Numbered from the stretch's first letter, positions 1 to 11,255 are shown. The stretch is DNA of 64,000 nucleotides from Mesorhizobium jarvisii (GCF_003601985.1 NZ_QZXA01000003.1:310001-374000); one strand, 5' to 3'. Notes: generated by a model not told the origin, from the letters alone. Numbers and translations are program-made.

Positions 1-1
1 G

Positions 2-445
2 GTGACCGGCCGCGCCGGCCGCACCGGCAAGAAGAGCCTCGGCCTGCTGCAGACTTTCCAGCCCGACCATCCGGTGATGCGGGCGATCGTCTCGGGCGAT
101 GCCGAGGCTTTTTACGAGCGCGAGATCGCCGAGCGGGAGCGGGCGGCCCTGCCGCCCTTCGGCCGGTTGGCCGGCGTCATCGTCAGCGCGGTGACGCGAG
201 CGGAAGCGGAAGGGCATGCACGCGGCCTGCGCCGCGCTGCGCCCGAGGCGTCGGACCTGTTCGTGCTGGGGCCGGCGGAAGCGCCGCTCTCCCTACTCGG
301 CGGTCGCCATAGGTTCCGCCTGCTGATCCAGGGCGAACGGCGCGCCGACATGCAAGGATTTATCCGCACCATGCTGGCCAATGGGCCGAAGCAGCGCGGC
401 TCGGTCCGGGTGCAGGTCGACATCGACCCGCAGAGCTTTTTGTAA
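2..445 (+). CDS. priA: Primosomal protein N' (PriA helicase), C-terminal fragment
   Basis: This is the 3' end of a gene that begins before the window. The fragment opens with VTGRAGRTGK, the helicase motif VI region of PriA, followed by LQTFQPDHPVMRAI, which fits the PriA pattern after motif VI. The last 100 residues match the PriA C-terminal region (LPPFGRLAGVIVS, VLGPAEAPL, RFRLLIQG, VQVDIDPQSFL). PriA is a 3'-5' DNA helicase that reloads the replisome at stalled forks. Only about 147 codons are present, so nothing can be said about the promoter or N-terminus. The stop TAA is at 443-445. Confidence 0.93.
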   Translation: MTGRAGRTGKKSLGLLQTFQPDHPVMRAIVSGDAEAFYEREIAERERAALPPFGRLAGVIVSAVTRAEAEGHARGLRRAAPEASDLFVLGPAEAPLSLLGGRHRFRLLIQGERRADMQGFIRTMLANGPKQRGSVRVQVDIDPQSFL

Positions 446-495
446 GGTCGCCATATCGGCGATAGGCTGCTGGCCAGCGAGAAACGGAAGATCAC

Positions 496-1191
496 ATGAA
501 AACCCTTGGCTTGCTCGGCGGCATGAGCTGGGAATCGACCGCCATCTACTATCGCCTGCTCAACGAGATCGTGCGCGATCGCCTTGGCGGGCTGCATTCG
601 GCGAAGCTGCTGCTCTGGTCGTTCGACTTCGCCGAGATCGCCGAGCGGCAGCATCATGGCGATTGGGACGGCGCCGGCGTGCTTCTGATTGATGCCGCGC
701 GCAAGCTGGAGGCGGGCGGCGCGGAGGGTCTGGTTCTGTGCACCAACACCATGCACAGACTGGCTGACCAGGTGCAGGCGGCGGTGTCGATCCCCTTGAT
801 CCATATCGCTGACGCCACGGCGGCGGCGATCAAGCGCACCGGCATGCAGCGCCCGGCGCTGCTGGCGACGCGCTTCACCATGGAGCAGGATTTCTACAAG
901 GGCCGGCTTGCCGACAAATACGGCCTCTCGCCAGTGGTGCCCGATACGGCCGGGCGCGACATGGTGCATCGCGTCATCTATGAGGAGCTCTGCCAAGGCA
1001 TCGTCACCGAAGCCTCGAAGGCGGCTTATATCGAAGAGGCCGAACGCCTGCGCCGCGACGAGGCCGCCGACAGCATCATCATGGGCTGCACCGAGATCAC
1101 CATGCTGATCGGACAGGACGATTTCGACATTCCGGTATTCGACACGACACGCATCCATGCCGAGGCGGCGGTGGAATTCGCGCTCGGTTGA
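496..1191 (+). CDS. Aspartate/glutamate racemase family protein
   Basis: This 231-residue protein opens with MKTLGLLGGMSWESTAIYY, the N-terminus typical of the cofactor-independent aspartate/glutamate racemase family (YgeA-type). Both catalytic cysteines are visible: Cys82 in LCTNTMH and Cys198 in GCTEI. These act as the acid/base pair in proton abstraction at the alpha carbon. The exact substrate, whether an amino acid or a hydantoin-type compound, cannot be read from sequence. The gene lies 50 bp after priA and is followed by a palindromic repeat, so it is probably transcribed alone or with priA. Confidence 0.85.
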   Translation: MKTLGLLGGMSWESTAIYYRLLNEIVRDRLGGLHSAKLLLWSFDFAEIAERQHHGDWDGAGVLLIDAARKLEAGGAEGLVLCTNTMHRLADQVQAAVSIPLIHIADATAAAIKRTGMQRPALLATRFTMEQDFYKGRLADKYGLSPVVPDTAGRDMVHRVIYEELCQGIVTEASKAAYIEEAERLRRDEAADSIIMGCTEITMLIGQDDFDIPVFDTTRIHAEAAVEFALG

Positions 1192-1213
1192 CGCGCTCTC
1201 TTTTGATTTTGAC

Positions 1214-1281
1214 GCAATTCCTTAGGGAAAACGCTGCGCGTTTTTCCCGGGAGAACCGTTTCACACTTTTCCTGGCATTGC
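1214..1281. repeat. Rhizobial palindromic intergenic repeat
   Basis: Outer arms GCAATTCC (1214-1221) and GGCATTGC (1274-1281) pair with one mismatch. They enclose a hairpin with arms GGGAAAACGC (1225-1234) and GCGTTTTTCCC (1238-1248). The tail contains TTTCACACTTTTCC, which recurs in related form near 11647. Elements of this appearance are dispersed in rhizobial genomes. The hairpin may also help end transcripts of the upstream racemase gene. Confidence 0.7.
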
Positions 1282-1368
1282 TTTGAAAGTGCCTGATGCC
1301 ATCTGGCGCGGCGCTTTTCCTCGGCTAGAATGCCCGGAATTTCAAAACAGGCATTTCGAGGGGACACA

Positions 1369-1764
1369 ATGGACTTTGCGCTTCCATGGCCGACGAGCCA
1401 GGGCGAATGGCTGGCCTGGTCGAGCGCAGTCTTCACCGTGCTGCTCGGCCTTCTGTTTTTCCTGGCACCCAGCCTGGCCTTCCGCATCCTGCGCCTGCAG
1501 GCGAAGCCGGAGAAAGCGGCGGCGATCGCCGAGGGGCGTGGCCGGATGTCGGGCTTCTATCTCGGCGTCGGCCTGTGCTGCATCCTCTTGGCGCAGCCGC
1601 TGGTTTACATGGCGCTCGGCTTCTCCTGGCTGTTCACGGCCTTCGGCCGGCTGCTGTCGATGATGTCGGATGGCGCCAATACACCTTTCAATTGGGTTTC
1701 CATTGTGGTGGAATTGGTCCTGGCGGCGTTGCCGCTTGCCTTTGCCTTCGGCTTTGTGCCTTGA
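1369..1764 (+). CDS. Small membrane protein, DUF4345-like
   Basis: This 131-residue protein has about four hydrophobic segments: WSSAVFTVLLGLLFFLAPSL near residues 14-33, GFYLGVGLCCILLAQPLVYM, a third around FGRLLSMM, and a C-terminal VSIVVELVLAALPLAFAFGF. The pattern, including GRLLSMMSDG, resembles the DUF4345 family of four-helix membrane proteins of unknown function; this is recollection and not a search. The ATG at 1369 is preferred over the in-frame ATG at 1330 because GAGGGG lies 5 bases upstream. It is a single gene with no functional clue from its neighbours. Confidence 0.7.
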   Translation: MDFALPWPTSQGEWLAWSSAVFTVLLGLLFFLAPSLAFRILRLQAKPEKAAAIAEGRGRMSGFYLGVGLCCILLAQPLVYMALGFSWLFTAFGRLLSMMSDGANTPFNWVSIVVELVLAALPLAFAFGFVP

Positions 1765-1920
1765 ATCGCTAGCTATTCCGTGGCGCGAGGCGAGACTCTT
1801 TCGCCGGATGCGACAATAGTGCCTGAAAAGCATGCGGAACGACGCATTGCGGTCTTAAAATGCCTGTGCTAGACGGCAATCGACTTTCGGCCGGGGATAG
1901 CGGAAGCCGCGCCTCCGTGC

Positions 1921-1949
1921 TTGAAAAAATGCAGTAAGGTCAAAGATTT
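1921..1949 (+). promoter_or_regulatory. Possible sigma-70 promoter of the atp operon
   Basis: TTGAAA (1921-1926) and AGATTT (1944-1949) are separated by 17 bases, about 60 bases before the atpH start. The -10 match is poor. The 246-bp gap between 1764 and 2011 is where the operon promoter should lie, but I see no better candidate in it. Confidence 0.25.
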
Positions 1950-2010
1950 AGCCAGAGTTTTTGCTCGCGCCAACAATCTGCGGCCTGTCAGACAAGAGAA
2001 AAGACGGTCC

Positions 2011-2571
2011 GTGGCCCAATCGTCATCGCCAATCTCAGGTGTCGCAGAACGCTACGCGGGTTCGCTGTTCGAACTCGCCCTGCAGGCAAATTCCGTGGCC
2101 AAGGTCGAGTCCGACCTCAACAGTTTCGAGGCGATGCTGGCTGGCAGTTCCGACCTGACCCGGCTGATCAACAGCCCGGTGTTCTCCAGCGAGGAGCAGG
2201 CCAAGGCCATCGCGGCGATCGCCGACAAGGCTGGGATCACCGGCCTCACCGGTAATTTCCTGCGCGTCGTCGCCCGCAATCGCCGGCTCTTCGCCGTGCC
2301 CGGCATGATCAAGGCGTTCCGCCAGATCGCCGCCGAGCATCGTGGCGAGACCGCTGCTGAAGTGACGTCGGCTCATGAGCTGACGGCTGCCCAGCAGACC
2401 GAACTCAAGGCGGCGCTGAAAAGTGTTGCCGGCAAGGACGTGGCCATTTCCGTCACCGTCGATCCGTCGCTGCTCGGCGGGCTGGTGGTCAAGATGGGCT
2501 CGCGCCAGATCGATACGTCGCTCAAAACCAAACTCAATTCGCTCAAGCTTGCACTGAAAGAGGTCGGCTGA
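2011..2571 (+). CDS. atpH: ATP synthase F1 subunit delta
   Basis: This 186-residue protein ([20 protein letters not shown]) matches the OSCP/delta family, including the N-terminal helical bundle and the C-terminal pattern [19 protein letters not shown]. It forms the peripheral-stalk link between the F1 head and the b subunits. The start is GTG at 2011; an upstream in-frame TTG at 1921 would add residues not seen in the family. Its TGA overlaps the atpA ATG by one base (2571), so the two are translationally coupled. The F0 genes (a, c, b) are not in the window, as usual in rhizobia where F0 is encoded elsewhere. Confidence 0.95.
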   Translation: MAQSSSPISGVAERYAGSLFELALQANSVAKVESDLNSFEAMLAGSSDLTRLINSPVFSSEEQAKAIAAIADKAGITGLTGNFLRVVARNRRLFAVPGMIKAFRQIAAEHRGETAAEVTSAHELTAAQQTELKAALKSVAGKDVAISVTVDPSLLGGLVVKMGSRQIDTSLKTKLNSLKLALKEVG

Positions 2572-4100
2572 TGGACATCCGCGCCGCGGAAATTTCCGCA
2601 ATTCTGAAAGACCAGATCAAGAATTTCGGCAAGGAGGCCGAGGTCTCCGAAGTTGGACAGGTGCTGTCCGTCGGTGACGGTATCGCCCGCGTCTACGGCC
2701 TCGACAATGTCCAGGCCGGCGAGATGGTCGAATTCCCCGGCGGCATCCGCGGCATGGCGCTCAACCTCGAAGCCGACAATGTCGGCGTCGTCATCTTCGG
2801 CGCCGACCGCGACATCAAGGAAGGCGACACCGTCAAGCGCACCGGCGCCATCGTCGACGTTCCGGTCGGTCCGGGCCTGCTCGGCCGCGTCGTCGACGCG
2901 CTCGGCAATCCGATCGACGGCAAGGGCCCGATCAAGGCGACCGAACGCAAGCGCGTCGACGTCAAGGCGCCCGGTATCATCCCGCGCAAGTCGGTGCATG
3001 AGCCGATGTCGACCGGCCTCAAGGCCATCGATGCGCTGATCCCGGTCGGCCGTGGCCAGCGCGAGCTGGTCATCGGCGACCGTCAGACCGGCAAGACCGC
3101 CATCATCCTCGACACGATGCTCAACCAGAAGTCGGTGCACGACAACGGCCCCGAGAAGGAAAAGCTCTACTGCGTCTATGTCGCCGTCGGCCAGAAGCGC
3201 TCGACCGTCGCGCAGTTCGTCAAGGTGCTGGAAGAGCGCGGCGCGCTCGAATATTCGATCATCGTCGCCGCCACCGCTTCCGATCCGGCGCCGATGCAGT
3301 TCCTGGCGCCGTTCGCCGGCTGCACCATGGGCGAGTATTTCCGCGACAATGGCATGCATGCGCTGATCAGCTACGACGATCTGTCGAAGCAGGCCGTCGC
3401 CTATCGCCAGATGTCGCTGCTCCTGCGCCGCCCGCCGGGCCGCGAAGCCTATCCGGGCGACGTCTTCTATCTGCACTCGCGCCTGCTCGAGCGCGCCGCC
3501 AAGCTCAATGACGATCTGGGCAATGGCTCGCTGACGGCGCTGCCAGTCATCGAAACGCAGGCCAACGACGTGTCGGCCTACATCCCGACCAACGTGATCT
3601 CGATCACCGACGGCCAGATCTTCCTCGAAACCAACCTGTTCTTCCAGGGCATCCGTCCGGCCGTCAACGTCGGTCTGTCGGTGTCGCGCGTCGGTTCCTC
3701 GGCGCAGATCAAGGCGATGAAGCAGGTTGCCGGCTCGATCAAGGGCGAGCTCGCGCAGTACCGCGAAATGGCGGCCTTCGCGCAGTTCGGCTCGGATCTC
3801 GACGCCGCCACGCAGCGCCTGCTCAACCGCGGATCGCGCCTGACCGAACTCCTGAAGCAGCCGCAGTTCTCGCCGCTGAAGACGGAAGAGCAGGTCGCGG
3901 TGATCTTCGCCGGCGTCAACGGCTATCTCGACAAGCTGCCGGTCAACCAGGTCGGCAAGTTCGAGCATGGCCTGCTCAGCCACATGCGTGCGGCGGGCAA
4001 GGACGTTCTCGACGCCATTCGCAAGGAAAAGGCGCTGTCGGACGATCTGCGCGCCAAGCTGAAGGCAGAGATCGACGCTTTCGCCAAGACCTTCGCCTGA
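2571..4100 (+). CDS. atpA: ATP synthase F1 subunit alpha
   Basis: This full-length 509-residue alpha subunit starts [19 protein letters not shown]. The nucleotide-binding P-loop GDRQTGKTA is near residue 170, and the alpha-specific [20 protein letters not shown] stretch lies near residue 285. It provides the non-catalytic nucleotide sites of the F1 hexamer on the cytoplasmic side of the inner membrane. It is the second gene of the operon, coupled to atpH and followed by atpG after 32 bases. Confidence 0.98.
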   Translation: MDIRAAEISAILKDQIKNFGKEAEVSEVGQVLSVGDGIARVYGLDNVQAGEMVEFPGGIRGMALNLEADNVGVVIFGADRDIKEGDTVKRTGAIVDVPVGPGLLGRVVDALGNPIDGKGPIKATERKRVDVKAPGIIPRKSVHEPMSTGLKAIDALIPVGRGQRELVIGDRQTGKTAIILDTMLNQKSVHDNGPEKEKLYCVYVAVGQKRSTVAQFVKVLEERGALEYSIIVAATASDPAPMQFLAPFAGCTMGEYFRDNGMHALISYDDLSKQAVAYRQMSLLLRRPPGREAYPGDVFYLHSRLLERAAKLNDDLGNGSLTALPVIETQANDVSAYIPTNVISITDGQIFLETNLFFQGIRPAVNVGLSVSRVGSSAQIKAMKQVAGSIKGELAQYREMAAFAQFGSDLDAATQRLLNRGSRLTELLKQPQFSPLKTEEQVAVIFAGVNGYLDKLPVNQVGKFEHGLLSHMRAAGKDVLDAIRKEKALSDDLRAKLKAEIDAFAKTFA

Positions 4101-4132
4101 GCGAAGCGACAAGACGGGATCAGGTTTGAAGC

Positions 4133-5017
4133 ATGCCTTCATTAAAAGACCTTCGTAACCGTATCGCCTCGGTCAAGGCGACGCAGAAGATCACCAAGGC
4201 GATGCAGATGGTCGCCGCGGCGAAGCTGCGCCGTGCGCAAGAGGCAGCGGAAGCGGCGCGCCCCTATTCGGAGCGCATGGGTTCCGTGCTGGCCAACATC
4301 ACCCAGGCAATCGGCGGCGGCGGCGATGCCCCGGCGCTGATGACCGGCACCGGCAAGGACAACGTGCATCTGCTCGTCGTCTGCACCGCCGAGCGTGGCC
4401 TGTGCGGCGGCTTCAATTCGCAGATCGCCCGCCTGGCCCGCGATCATATCCGGCGGCTTCTAGCCGACGGCAAGCAGGTCAAGATCATCTGCGTCGGCAA
4501 GAAGGGTTTCGATATCCTGCGCCGCGACTATGCCTCGATGATCCTCGACCGTGTCGATCTGCGCGAGGTCAAGACACTCGGCTTCGTCAATGCCGACGCG
4601 ATCGCCAAGAAGGTCATCCACCTCTTCAACGAGGGCGCCTTCGACATCTGCACGCTGTTCTATTCGCAGTTCAAATCGGTGATCAGCCAGGTCCCGACCG
4701 CGCAGCAGATCATTCCCGCCGGCGTCGCTTCGGCTCCCGCCGCGGCGGTGGATGGCGGCAATGCCGTCTACGAGTACGAGCCGGAGCCGGGCGAAATCCT
4801 CTCCGACCTCATCCCGCGCAATATTTCCGTGCAGGTTTTCCGGGCGCTGCTCGAAAACGCGGCCGGCGAAATGGGCGCCAAGATGAGCGCCATGGACAAT
4901 GCGACGCGCAACGCCGGCGAGATGATCAACAAGCTGTCGATCACCTATAACCGCCAGCGGCAGGCGCAGATCACCAAGGAACTGATCGAAATCATTTCGG
5001 GCGCCGAAGCGCTCTAG
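4133..5017 (+). CDS. atpG: ATP synthase F1 subunit gamma
   Basis: This 294-residue protein has the gamma signature at both ends: [20 protein letters not shown] at the N-terminus and [20 protein letters not shown] at the C-terminus. These form the coiled-coil rotor shaft inside the alpha3beta3 ring. The central Rossmann-like region includes [11 protein letters not shown]. It lies between atpA (32-base gap) and atpD (70-base gap), the canonical order. Confidence 0.97.
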   Translation: MPSLKDLRNRIASVKATQKITKAMQMVAAAKLRRAQEAAEAARPYSERMGSVLANITQAIGGGGDAPALMTGTGKDNVHLLVVCTAERGLCGGFNSQIARLARDHIRRLLADGKQVKIICVGKKGFDILRRDYASMILDRVDLREVKTLGFVNADAIAKKVIHLFNEGAFDICTLFYSQFKSVISQVPTAQQIIPAGVASAPAAAVDGGNAVYEYEPEPGEILSDLIPRNISVQVFRALLENAAGEMGAKMSAMDNATRNAGEMINKLSITYNRQRQAQITKELIEIISGAEAL

Positions 5018-5048
5018 GCGCGGTTCGCGGGCCATCGGCCCGCTCTAG

Positions 5049-6667
<1,619 letters not shown>

Positions 6668-6668
<1 letters not shown>

Positions 6669-6913
6669 TGAAAGATGGAGGACCCGAATACGCTCAAGGC
6701 GATCGGGTCCGGTTACTTCGACTCAGCGATGAGTTTCTTTCTGGTCTTCCAGAAGAGGACGTCGCAGAGCTAAACACCCTCATCGGTCGGGAGTGGACTG
6801 TGGAGGAGTGGCACGAGGAACTCGGTCAGTTGGAGATCTCCAACGCTCTGAGCCAATCGGCAACCATACATTTTGCGTGGGTGCCGCCCGAATGGGTTGA
6901 ACGGATACGATAA
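6668..6913 (+). CDS. Uncharacterised 81-residue protein inserted between atpD and atpC
   Basis: The ATG at 6668 overlaps the atpD stop by one base, and the TAA (6911-6913) overlaps the atpC ATG by one base, so this frame is coupled on both sides. The acidic product begins MKDGGPEYAQGDRVRLLRLS and ends FAWVPPEWVERIR. The GDRVRLL opening with a Trp-rich C-terminus recalls small SH3-like beta-barrel proteins, which is a guess. GC is about 54% by hand count (134 of 246), clearly below the genes on either side. No ATP synthase subunit of this type is known to me. It is probably a real, translated and horizontally acquired gene; its function is unknown. Confidence 0.72.
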
Positions 6914-7320
6914 TGGCTGAAGCTTTCAAATTCGAACTGGTCTCGCCGGAACGCCTGCTGGTTTCCGAGCAGGTCGAATCCGTCGTCATTCCGGGCGCCG
7001 AAGGCGAGATGACCGTGATGGCGCATCACGCGCCGGTCATGACCACGATCAAGCCGGGTGTCGTCACGGTGAAGACCGCCTCGGGCGGCGAAGAACGCTA
7101 TGTCGTGTTCGGCGGTTTCGCCGACATCGTCCCAGCCGGCTGTACGCTGCTGGCGGAATCAGCTGTCGCGGTGAAAGATGTCGACCGGGCCGATCTCGCC
7201 CGCCGCATCCAGGAAGCCAAGGAAGATGCAGCCGACGCCAAGGACGACCAGGCGCGCAGCAAGGCCGAGCAGTTCCTCAGCCAGCTGACCACGCTGGAAG
7301 GCGCGATTCTTCCGGCCTGA
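6913..7320 (+). CDS. atpC: ATP synthase F1 subunit epsilon
   Basis: This 135-residue protein has the epsilon beta-sandwich pattern (FELVSPERLL, VVIPGAEGEMTVMAHHAPVM, VVFGGFADI) followed by the two-helix C-terminal domain rich in Ala, Glu and Lys. Epsilon sits at the foot of the gamma shaft and can inhibit ATP hydrolysis. The start overlaps the stop of the preceding 81-codon gene and has no strong ribosome-binding site of its own, so its translation may depend on ribosomes leaving that gene. It ends 23 bases before a strong terminator. Confidence 0.96.
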   Translation: MAEAFKFELVSPERLLVSEQVESVVIPGAEGEMTVMAHHAPVMTTIKPGVVTVKTASGGEERYVVFGGFADIVPAGCTLLAESAVAVKDVDRADLARRIQEAKEDAADAKDDQARSKAEQFLSQLTTLEGAILPA

Positions 7321-7343
7321 AATCCGCATCAGATGACTTGATG

Positions 7344-7370
7344 AAAAGCGGGGCTTTGCCTCGCTTTTTT
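7344..7370 (+). terminator. Intrinsic terminator of the atp operon
   Basis: Arms AAAAGCG (7344-7350) and CGCTTTT (7362-7368) pair fully. An inner G-T and two G-C pairs close a CTTTG loop, and a run of T follows. The structure lies between the convergent atpC and uxuB genes. Being flanked by A and T runs, it could work in both directions. Confidence 0.85.
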
Positions 7371-7373
7371 CGT

Positions 7374-8873
7374 TTAGATGCCCAAGGCGGCGAAGGCCAG
7401 AATCGGACCGTCCCGCCGCAAATGCACCAGATGCACCGCCGTGAGCTCGATCAACGTCTGGCGTTCGGCGTGATCCCTGGCAAAGCCGGCCAGGTCGAAC
7501 ACGGCCGTTACGGTTTCGTTCGCCGGCAATTGCTGGTCCAAAAGTGCCGTCAGCGCCGCATCGAGCGGATCGGTGAAATGGTTTTCGGGCAAGGTTTTTC
7601 CGCGCGCGGCGCAGGCGGCGATCCAGGCCGCCACCACCAGCGTGAGATGCACGAACTCGGTGCCGGCTTCGAGGCACTCGATGGCGGAAGCGATGATGCG
7701 CTGCGGCAGTTTCTGGCTGCCATCATTGGCGATCTGCGCCGTGCGGTGGGCGAGCGCGGTGTTTGAAAAACGCTCGGCAAGCTCGGCTGTGTAGGTCGCC
7801 GTATCCAGTCCGGCATCTTCAGGCAATGTCGGGATGGCCTCGGCCCAGAGCCCGTCGACAAATCGCCGGATCGCCGGATCGGCGAAAGCGCGGTCGACGG
7901 TGGCATGGCCGCTGAGCAGGCCGAGATAGGCGATGCCTGAATGCGCGCCGTTGAGCAGCCTGAGCTTCATGTCCTCGAAGGGGCCGACATCGCCGACCAT
8001 GGTGACGCCGAACTTTTCCCAGTCCGGCCTGCCGGCGGAGAAATTGTCTTCGACCACCCATTGGCGGAATGGCTCGGTCATCACCGGCCAAGCATCGTCG
8101 ACACCGAGTTCGCCGGCAATGCGTGTCCGGTCGGCGTCGGTGGTTGCCGGTACGATGCGATCGACCATGCTCGACGGGAAGGCGACCTGGTTTGCGATAT
8201 GGTCGGCGATTCCGGTGTCGCCTGCTGCGGAGAGGCTGCCGTCGCGCAACGCAGCGAATTCGGTCAGCAGCCGGTGCAGCGTGGCGCCGTTGGCAGGCAG
8301 GTTGTCGCAGCACAGCACGGTGAAGGGCGGGGTGCCGGCGGCCAGTCTGCGGGTAAGCGCCTCGGCGAGGAAGCCATGCGCCGTCCTCGGCATTTGCGGA
8401 TTGGCCAGATCGTGGATGATGTCGGGATGGGCGGTGTCCAATCCGCCGCCCGCGGCCCTGAGATAGGCTTTTTCGGTGATGGTCAGCGTGACGATGCGGG
8501 TGCGCGGATCGGTCAGCGCGGCCAGCACAGCGCCCGGATCTTCCGGCGCCACCAGCATCGACTGGATAGAGCCGATGACGCGCAACTCCTCCTCGCCACT
8601 GCTGCGGATCGCCAGCGTGTAGAGCCCGTCCTGCGGCGACAGCGCGTCGCGCGTATCGGGGCTGCGCAAGGAGACGCCGACGATGCCCCAGCCCGTTTCG
8701 CCCGCCGCCATGCACTCGTCGACATAGGCGGCCTGATGGGCGCGATGGAAGGCGCCGACGCCGAGATGCACGATGCCTCGAGCAACGCGGCCGCGGTCAT
8801 AAGCAGGGATTTTGGTCCCGGCGGGCAGCTTGTGGAGCGTGGCGTCGGATAGATGGCTTCTGGTCATCAGCAT
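7374..8873 (-). CDS. uxuB: D-mannonate oxidoreductase (fructuronate reductase), mannitol dehydrogenase family
   Basis: This protein of about 499 residues belongs to the long-chain mannitol dehydrogenase family: Rossmann motif GIVHLGVGAFHRAHQAAYVD, ITEKAYLR, and the catalytic region MKLRLLNGAHSGIAYLG. In the hexuronate pathway it interconverts D-fructuronate and D-mannonate with NAD(H). The divergent neighbour uxaC makes fructuronate, which supports UxuB over other family members. ATGs at 8873 and 8867 are both possible; neither has a clear ribosome-binding site. Mannonate dehydratase (uxuA) is not in the window. Confidence 0.82.
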   Translation of the reverse strand: MLMTRSHLSDATLHKLPAGTKIPAYDRGRVARGIVHLGVGAFHRAHQAAYVDECMAAGETGWGIVGVSLRSPDTRDALSPQDGLYTLAIRSSGEEELRVIGSIQSMLVAPEDPGAVLAALTDPRTRIVTLTITEKAYLRAAGGGLDTAHPDIIHDLANPQMPRTAHGFLAEALTRRLAAGTPPFTVLCCDNLPANGATLHRLLTEFAALRDGSLSAAGDTGIADHIANQVAFPSSMVDRIVPATTDADRTRIAGELGVDDAWPVMTEPFRQWVVEDNFSAGRPDWEKFGVTMVGDVGPFEDMKLRLLNGAHSGIAYLGLLSGHATVDRAFADPAIRRFVDGLWAEAIPTLPEDAGLDTATYTAELAERFSNTALAHRTAQIANDGSQKLPQRIIASAIECLEAGTEFVHLTLVVAAWIAACAARGKTLPENHFTDPLDAALTALLDQQLPANETVTAVFDLAGFARDHAERQTLIELTAVHLVHLRRDGPILAFAALGI

Positions 8874-8954
8874 ACCGGGGCTGGGGGCTGTGGATGACAG
8901 GCGGGGTAACACCTGTTCGAGCCTGCCGCAAGGATGCCGCTTTGCCGACGCACA

Positions 8955-8983
8955 TTGACATCGCCTAGGCCCGAACGTACCGG
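8955..8983 (+). promoter_or_regulatory. Candidate uxaC promoter
   Basis: TTGACA (8955-8960) is a perfect -35 box, followed after 17 bases by TACCGG (8978-8983), a weak -10. It lies 29 bases before the uxaC start in the 138-bp divergent uxuB/uxaC gap. The -10 overlaps the short palindrome ACCGGT, a possible regulator contact. Confidence 0.35.
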
Positions 8984-9011
8984 TATCCAGACTGGAGGAG
9001 CCGCTTTCCCC

Positions 9012-10421
9012 ATGGTCGCGCTGACCGATCCGGACCTGCTGTTTCCGCCCGAAGCGCATTCGCGCTCGCTTGCCCGCGGCCTTTACGCCGGCATCAAGGA
9101 CCTTCCCATCGTCAGCCCGCACGGCCACACCGATCCGCGCTGGTATGCGCTGAACGAGCCGTTCCCGGATCCAGCGCAACTGCTCATCGTGCCCGACCAC
9201 TACATCTTCCGCATGCTGTTCAGCCAGGGCGTGCGGCTGGAGGATCTCGGCGTGGCCAGCCTGGATGGCGCGCCGGTGGAGACCGACGGCAGGACGATCT
9301 GGCGGCGCTTTGCCGAGCACTATTACCTGTTTCGCGCCACGCCGACCCGGCTGTGGTTCGACCATGTGCTGGCGCATCTGTTCGGCATCGAAGACCCGCT
9401 GGATGCCACGACGGCCGACCGCCACTACGACACGATCGCGACGGTGCTGCAGTGGGAGAATTTCCGCCCGCGCGCCCTGTTCGAGCGCTTCAACATCGAG
9501 GTCATCGCCACGACCGAAGGCGCGCTCGACGATCTCAAATGGCATAAGATGATCCGCGACAGCGGCTGGGAAGGCCGCGTCGTCACCGCCTATCGGCCGG
9601 ACGCGGTCATCGACCCCGATTTCGAAGGCTTTTCGGCCAATCTCGACCGGCTTGGCGAGATCACCGGCTGCGACACCGGCGGCTGGGCCGGCTATCTCGA
9701 CGCGCATCGGCAGCGGCGCGCCTTCTTCAAGGATTATGGCGCGACCTCGTCGGATCATGGCCACCCGACGGCGGAGACCGCCAATCTTTCCGACGCGGCG
9801 GCGCAGGAGCTGTTCAACCGCATCCGCCGCGGCTCGGAGGATGAGCGCGAGCGCAAACTGTTCCGCGCCCAGATGCTGACCGAGATGGCCAAGATGAGCC
9901 GGGATGACGGGCTGGTGCTGCAGATCCATCCCGGTTCCTGGCGCAATCATTCGCCTTCTGTCTTCCAGAGGTTCGGCCGCGACAAGGGTTTCGATATCCC
10001 GATGCGGACCGACTATGTGACGGCGCTGAAGCCGCTGCTCGATTGCGTCGGGCTGGAGCGTGACCTGACGGTTATTCTCTTCACGCTCGACGAAAGCAGT
10101 TACGCGCGCGAGCTGGCGCCGCTGGCCGGTGTCTACCCGGCGCTGAAGCTTGGCCCCGCCTGGTGGTTCCATGACAGTCCGGAAGGCATGCGCCGGTTTC
10201 GCGAGATGACGACGGAAACGGCCGGCTTCTACAACACTGTCGGCTTCAACGACGACACCCGTGCCTTTCCTTCGATCCCGGCCCGCCACGACGTGGCGCG
10301 GCGAGTCGACTGCGCTTTCCTCGCGCGCCTCGTCGCCGAGCATCGGCTGCGCGAGGACGAGGCGCATGAGCTGGCACGGGAATTGGCCTATACGCTGGCG
10401 AAGAAGGCGTACCGGCTTTGA
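9012..10421 (+). CDS. uxaC: Glucuronate (uronate) isomerase
   Basis: This 469-residue protein carries the UxaC pattern IVSPHGHTDPRWYA near residue 33 (metal-binding His-x-His), WHKMI, HPGSWRNHS and WWFHDSPEGM. It isomerises D-glucuronate to D-fructuronate (or galacturonate to tagaturonate), the first step of hexuronate use. The ATG at 9012 follows GGAGGAG at some distance; an earlier in-frame start at 8934 would give an atypical N-terminus. It is first in a row with kduD and a KdgF-like cupin. Confidence 0.92.
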   Translation: MVALTDPDLLFPPEAHSRSLARGLYAGIKDLPIVSPHGHTDPRWYALNEPFPDPAQLLIVPDHYIFRMLFSQGVRLEDLGVASLDGAPVETDGRTIWRRFAEHYYLFRATPTRLWFDHVLAHLFGIEDPLDATTADRHYDTIATVLQWENFRPRALFERFNIEVIATTEGALDDLKWHKMIRDSGWEGRVVTAYRPDAVIDPDFEGFSANLDRLGEITGCDTGGWAGYLDAHRQRRAFFKDYGATSSDHGHPTAETANLSDAAAQELFNRIRRGSEDERERKLFRAQMLTEMAKMSRDDGLVLQIHPGSWRNHSPSVFQRFGRDKGFDIPMRTDYVTALKPLLDCVGLERDLTVILFTLDESSYARELAPLAGVYPALKLGPAWWFHDSPEGMRRFREMTTETAGFYNTVGFNDDTRAFPSIPARHDVARRVDCAFLARLVAEHRLREDEAHELARELAYTLAKKAYRL

Positions 10422-10478
10422 TGGCGGCGGCCCAATATCCCAACGGCGCCGGTGGTTGGATCAGCGTGACAGGCTGAC

Positions 10479-11255
10479 ATGAACAGCACCGGCATCGGTC
10501 TCTCCGCCTTCAGCCTGGCCGGCAAGCGCATCCTGGTCACCGGCGCCAACACCGGCATCGGACAAGGCATCGTCCTCTCGATCGCGCGCGCCGGCGGCGC
10601 GGTGGTCGGCGTCGGTCGTTCGTCGATGGACGAGACGGCGAGCAAGGTCGCGGCCATCGGTGCCAGGTTCGAGGCGGTGAGCGCCGACCTTGCCGACACG
10701 GCGACCGCCGGTCCGATGCTGGATCGGGTGTGGGACGAAAGCGGGCCGCTCGACGGGCTGGTCAACAATGCCGGGATCATCCGGCGCGCCGATGCCGTCG
10801 ATCTGGCCGAGACCGACTGGGACGACGTCATGGACGTCAATTTGAAGACGGTCTTTCTGCTTTGCCAGTCCTTCGCCAGGCGCGCGCTTGCCGAAGGTCG
10901 CCGGGGCAAGATCGTCAACATCGCTTCGGTGCTGAGTTTCCAGGGCGGCATCCGCGTCGCCTCCTACACCGCCTCCAAGCATGGCGTGCTCGGCATCACC
11001 CGGTTGCTCGCCTGCGAATGGGCGGCCAAGGGCATCAACGTCAACGCCATCGCGCCGGGCTATGTCGAGACCAACAACACGCAGGCGCTGCGCGCGGACC
11101 CCGACCGCAGTGCCGCCATTCTCGGGCGCATTCCGGCGGGGCGGTGGGGCGAGCCGTCGGACATTGGCGATGCCGCCGTCTTCCTGCTGGCACGGGCTTC
11201 CGACTATATGCACGGCGCGGCGGTGCCGGTGGATGGCGGCTGGCTGGCGCGATGA
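10479..11255 (+). CDS. kduD: 2-deoxy-D-gluconate 3-dehydrogenase (KduD), short-chain dehydrogenase
   Basis: This 258-residue classical SDR has the cofactor motif TGANTGIG at residues 21-28, NNAG at 96-99 and the catalytic triad Ser150, Tyr163, Lys167 (YTASK). The segment APGYVETNNTQALRAD is distinctive of KduD. KduD reduces 2,5-diketo-3-deoxygluconate to 2-keto-3-deoxygluconate during breakdown of unsaturated uronates. It lies 57 bp after uxaC and 10 bp before the cupin, so the three are probably one operon for uronate use. Confidence 0.87.
   Translation: MNSTGIGLSAFSLAGKRILVTGANTGIGQGIVLSIARAGGAVVGVGRSSMDETASKVAAIGARFEAVSADLADTATAGPMLDRVWDESGPLDGLVNNAGIIRRADAVDLAETDWDDVMDVNLKTVFLLCQSFARRALAEGRRGKIVNIASVLSFQGGIRVASYTASKHGVLGITRLLACEWAAKGINVNAIAPGYVETNNTQALRADPDRSAAILGRIPAGRWGEPSDIGDAAVFLLARASDYMHGAAVPVDGGWLAR

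Noticed and set aside
2373..4142. Open frame of 589 codons on the minus strand opposite atpA
   Set aside because: It is exactly antisense to a highly conserved gene, has biased Arg/Asp/Ala/Leu content, and matches no family. GC-rich codon bias opens such shadow frames.
8874..10367. Upstream extension of the uxuB frame to 997 codons
   Set aside because: The added part is antisense to uxaC and has no dehydrogenase similarity; the family N-terminus begins near 8873.
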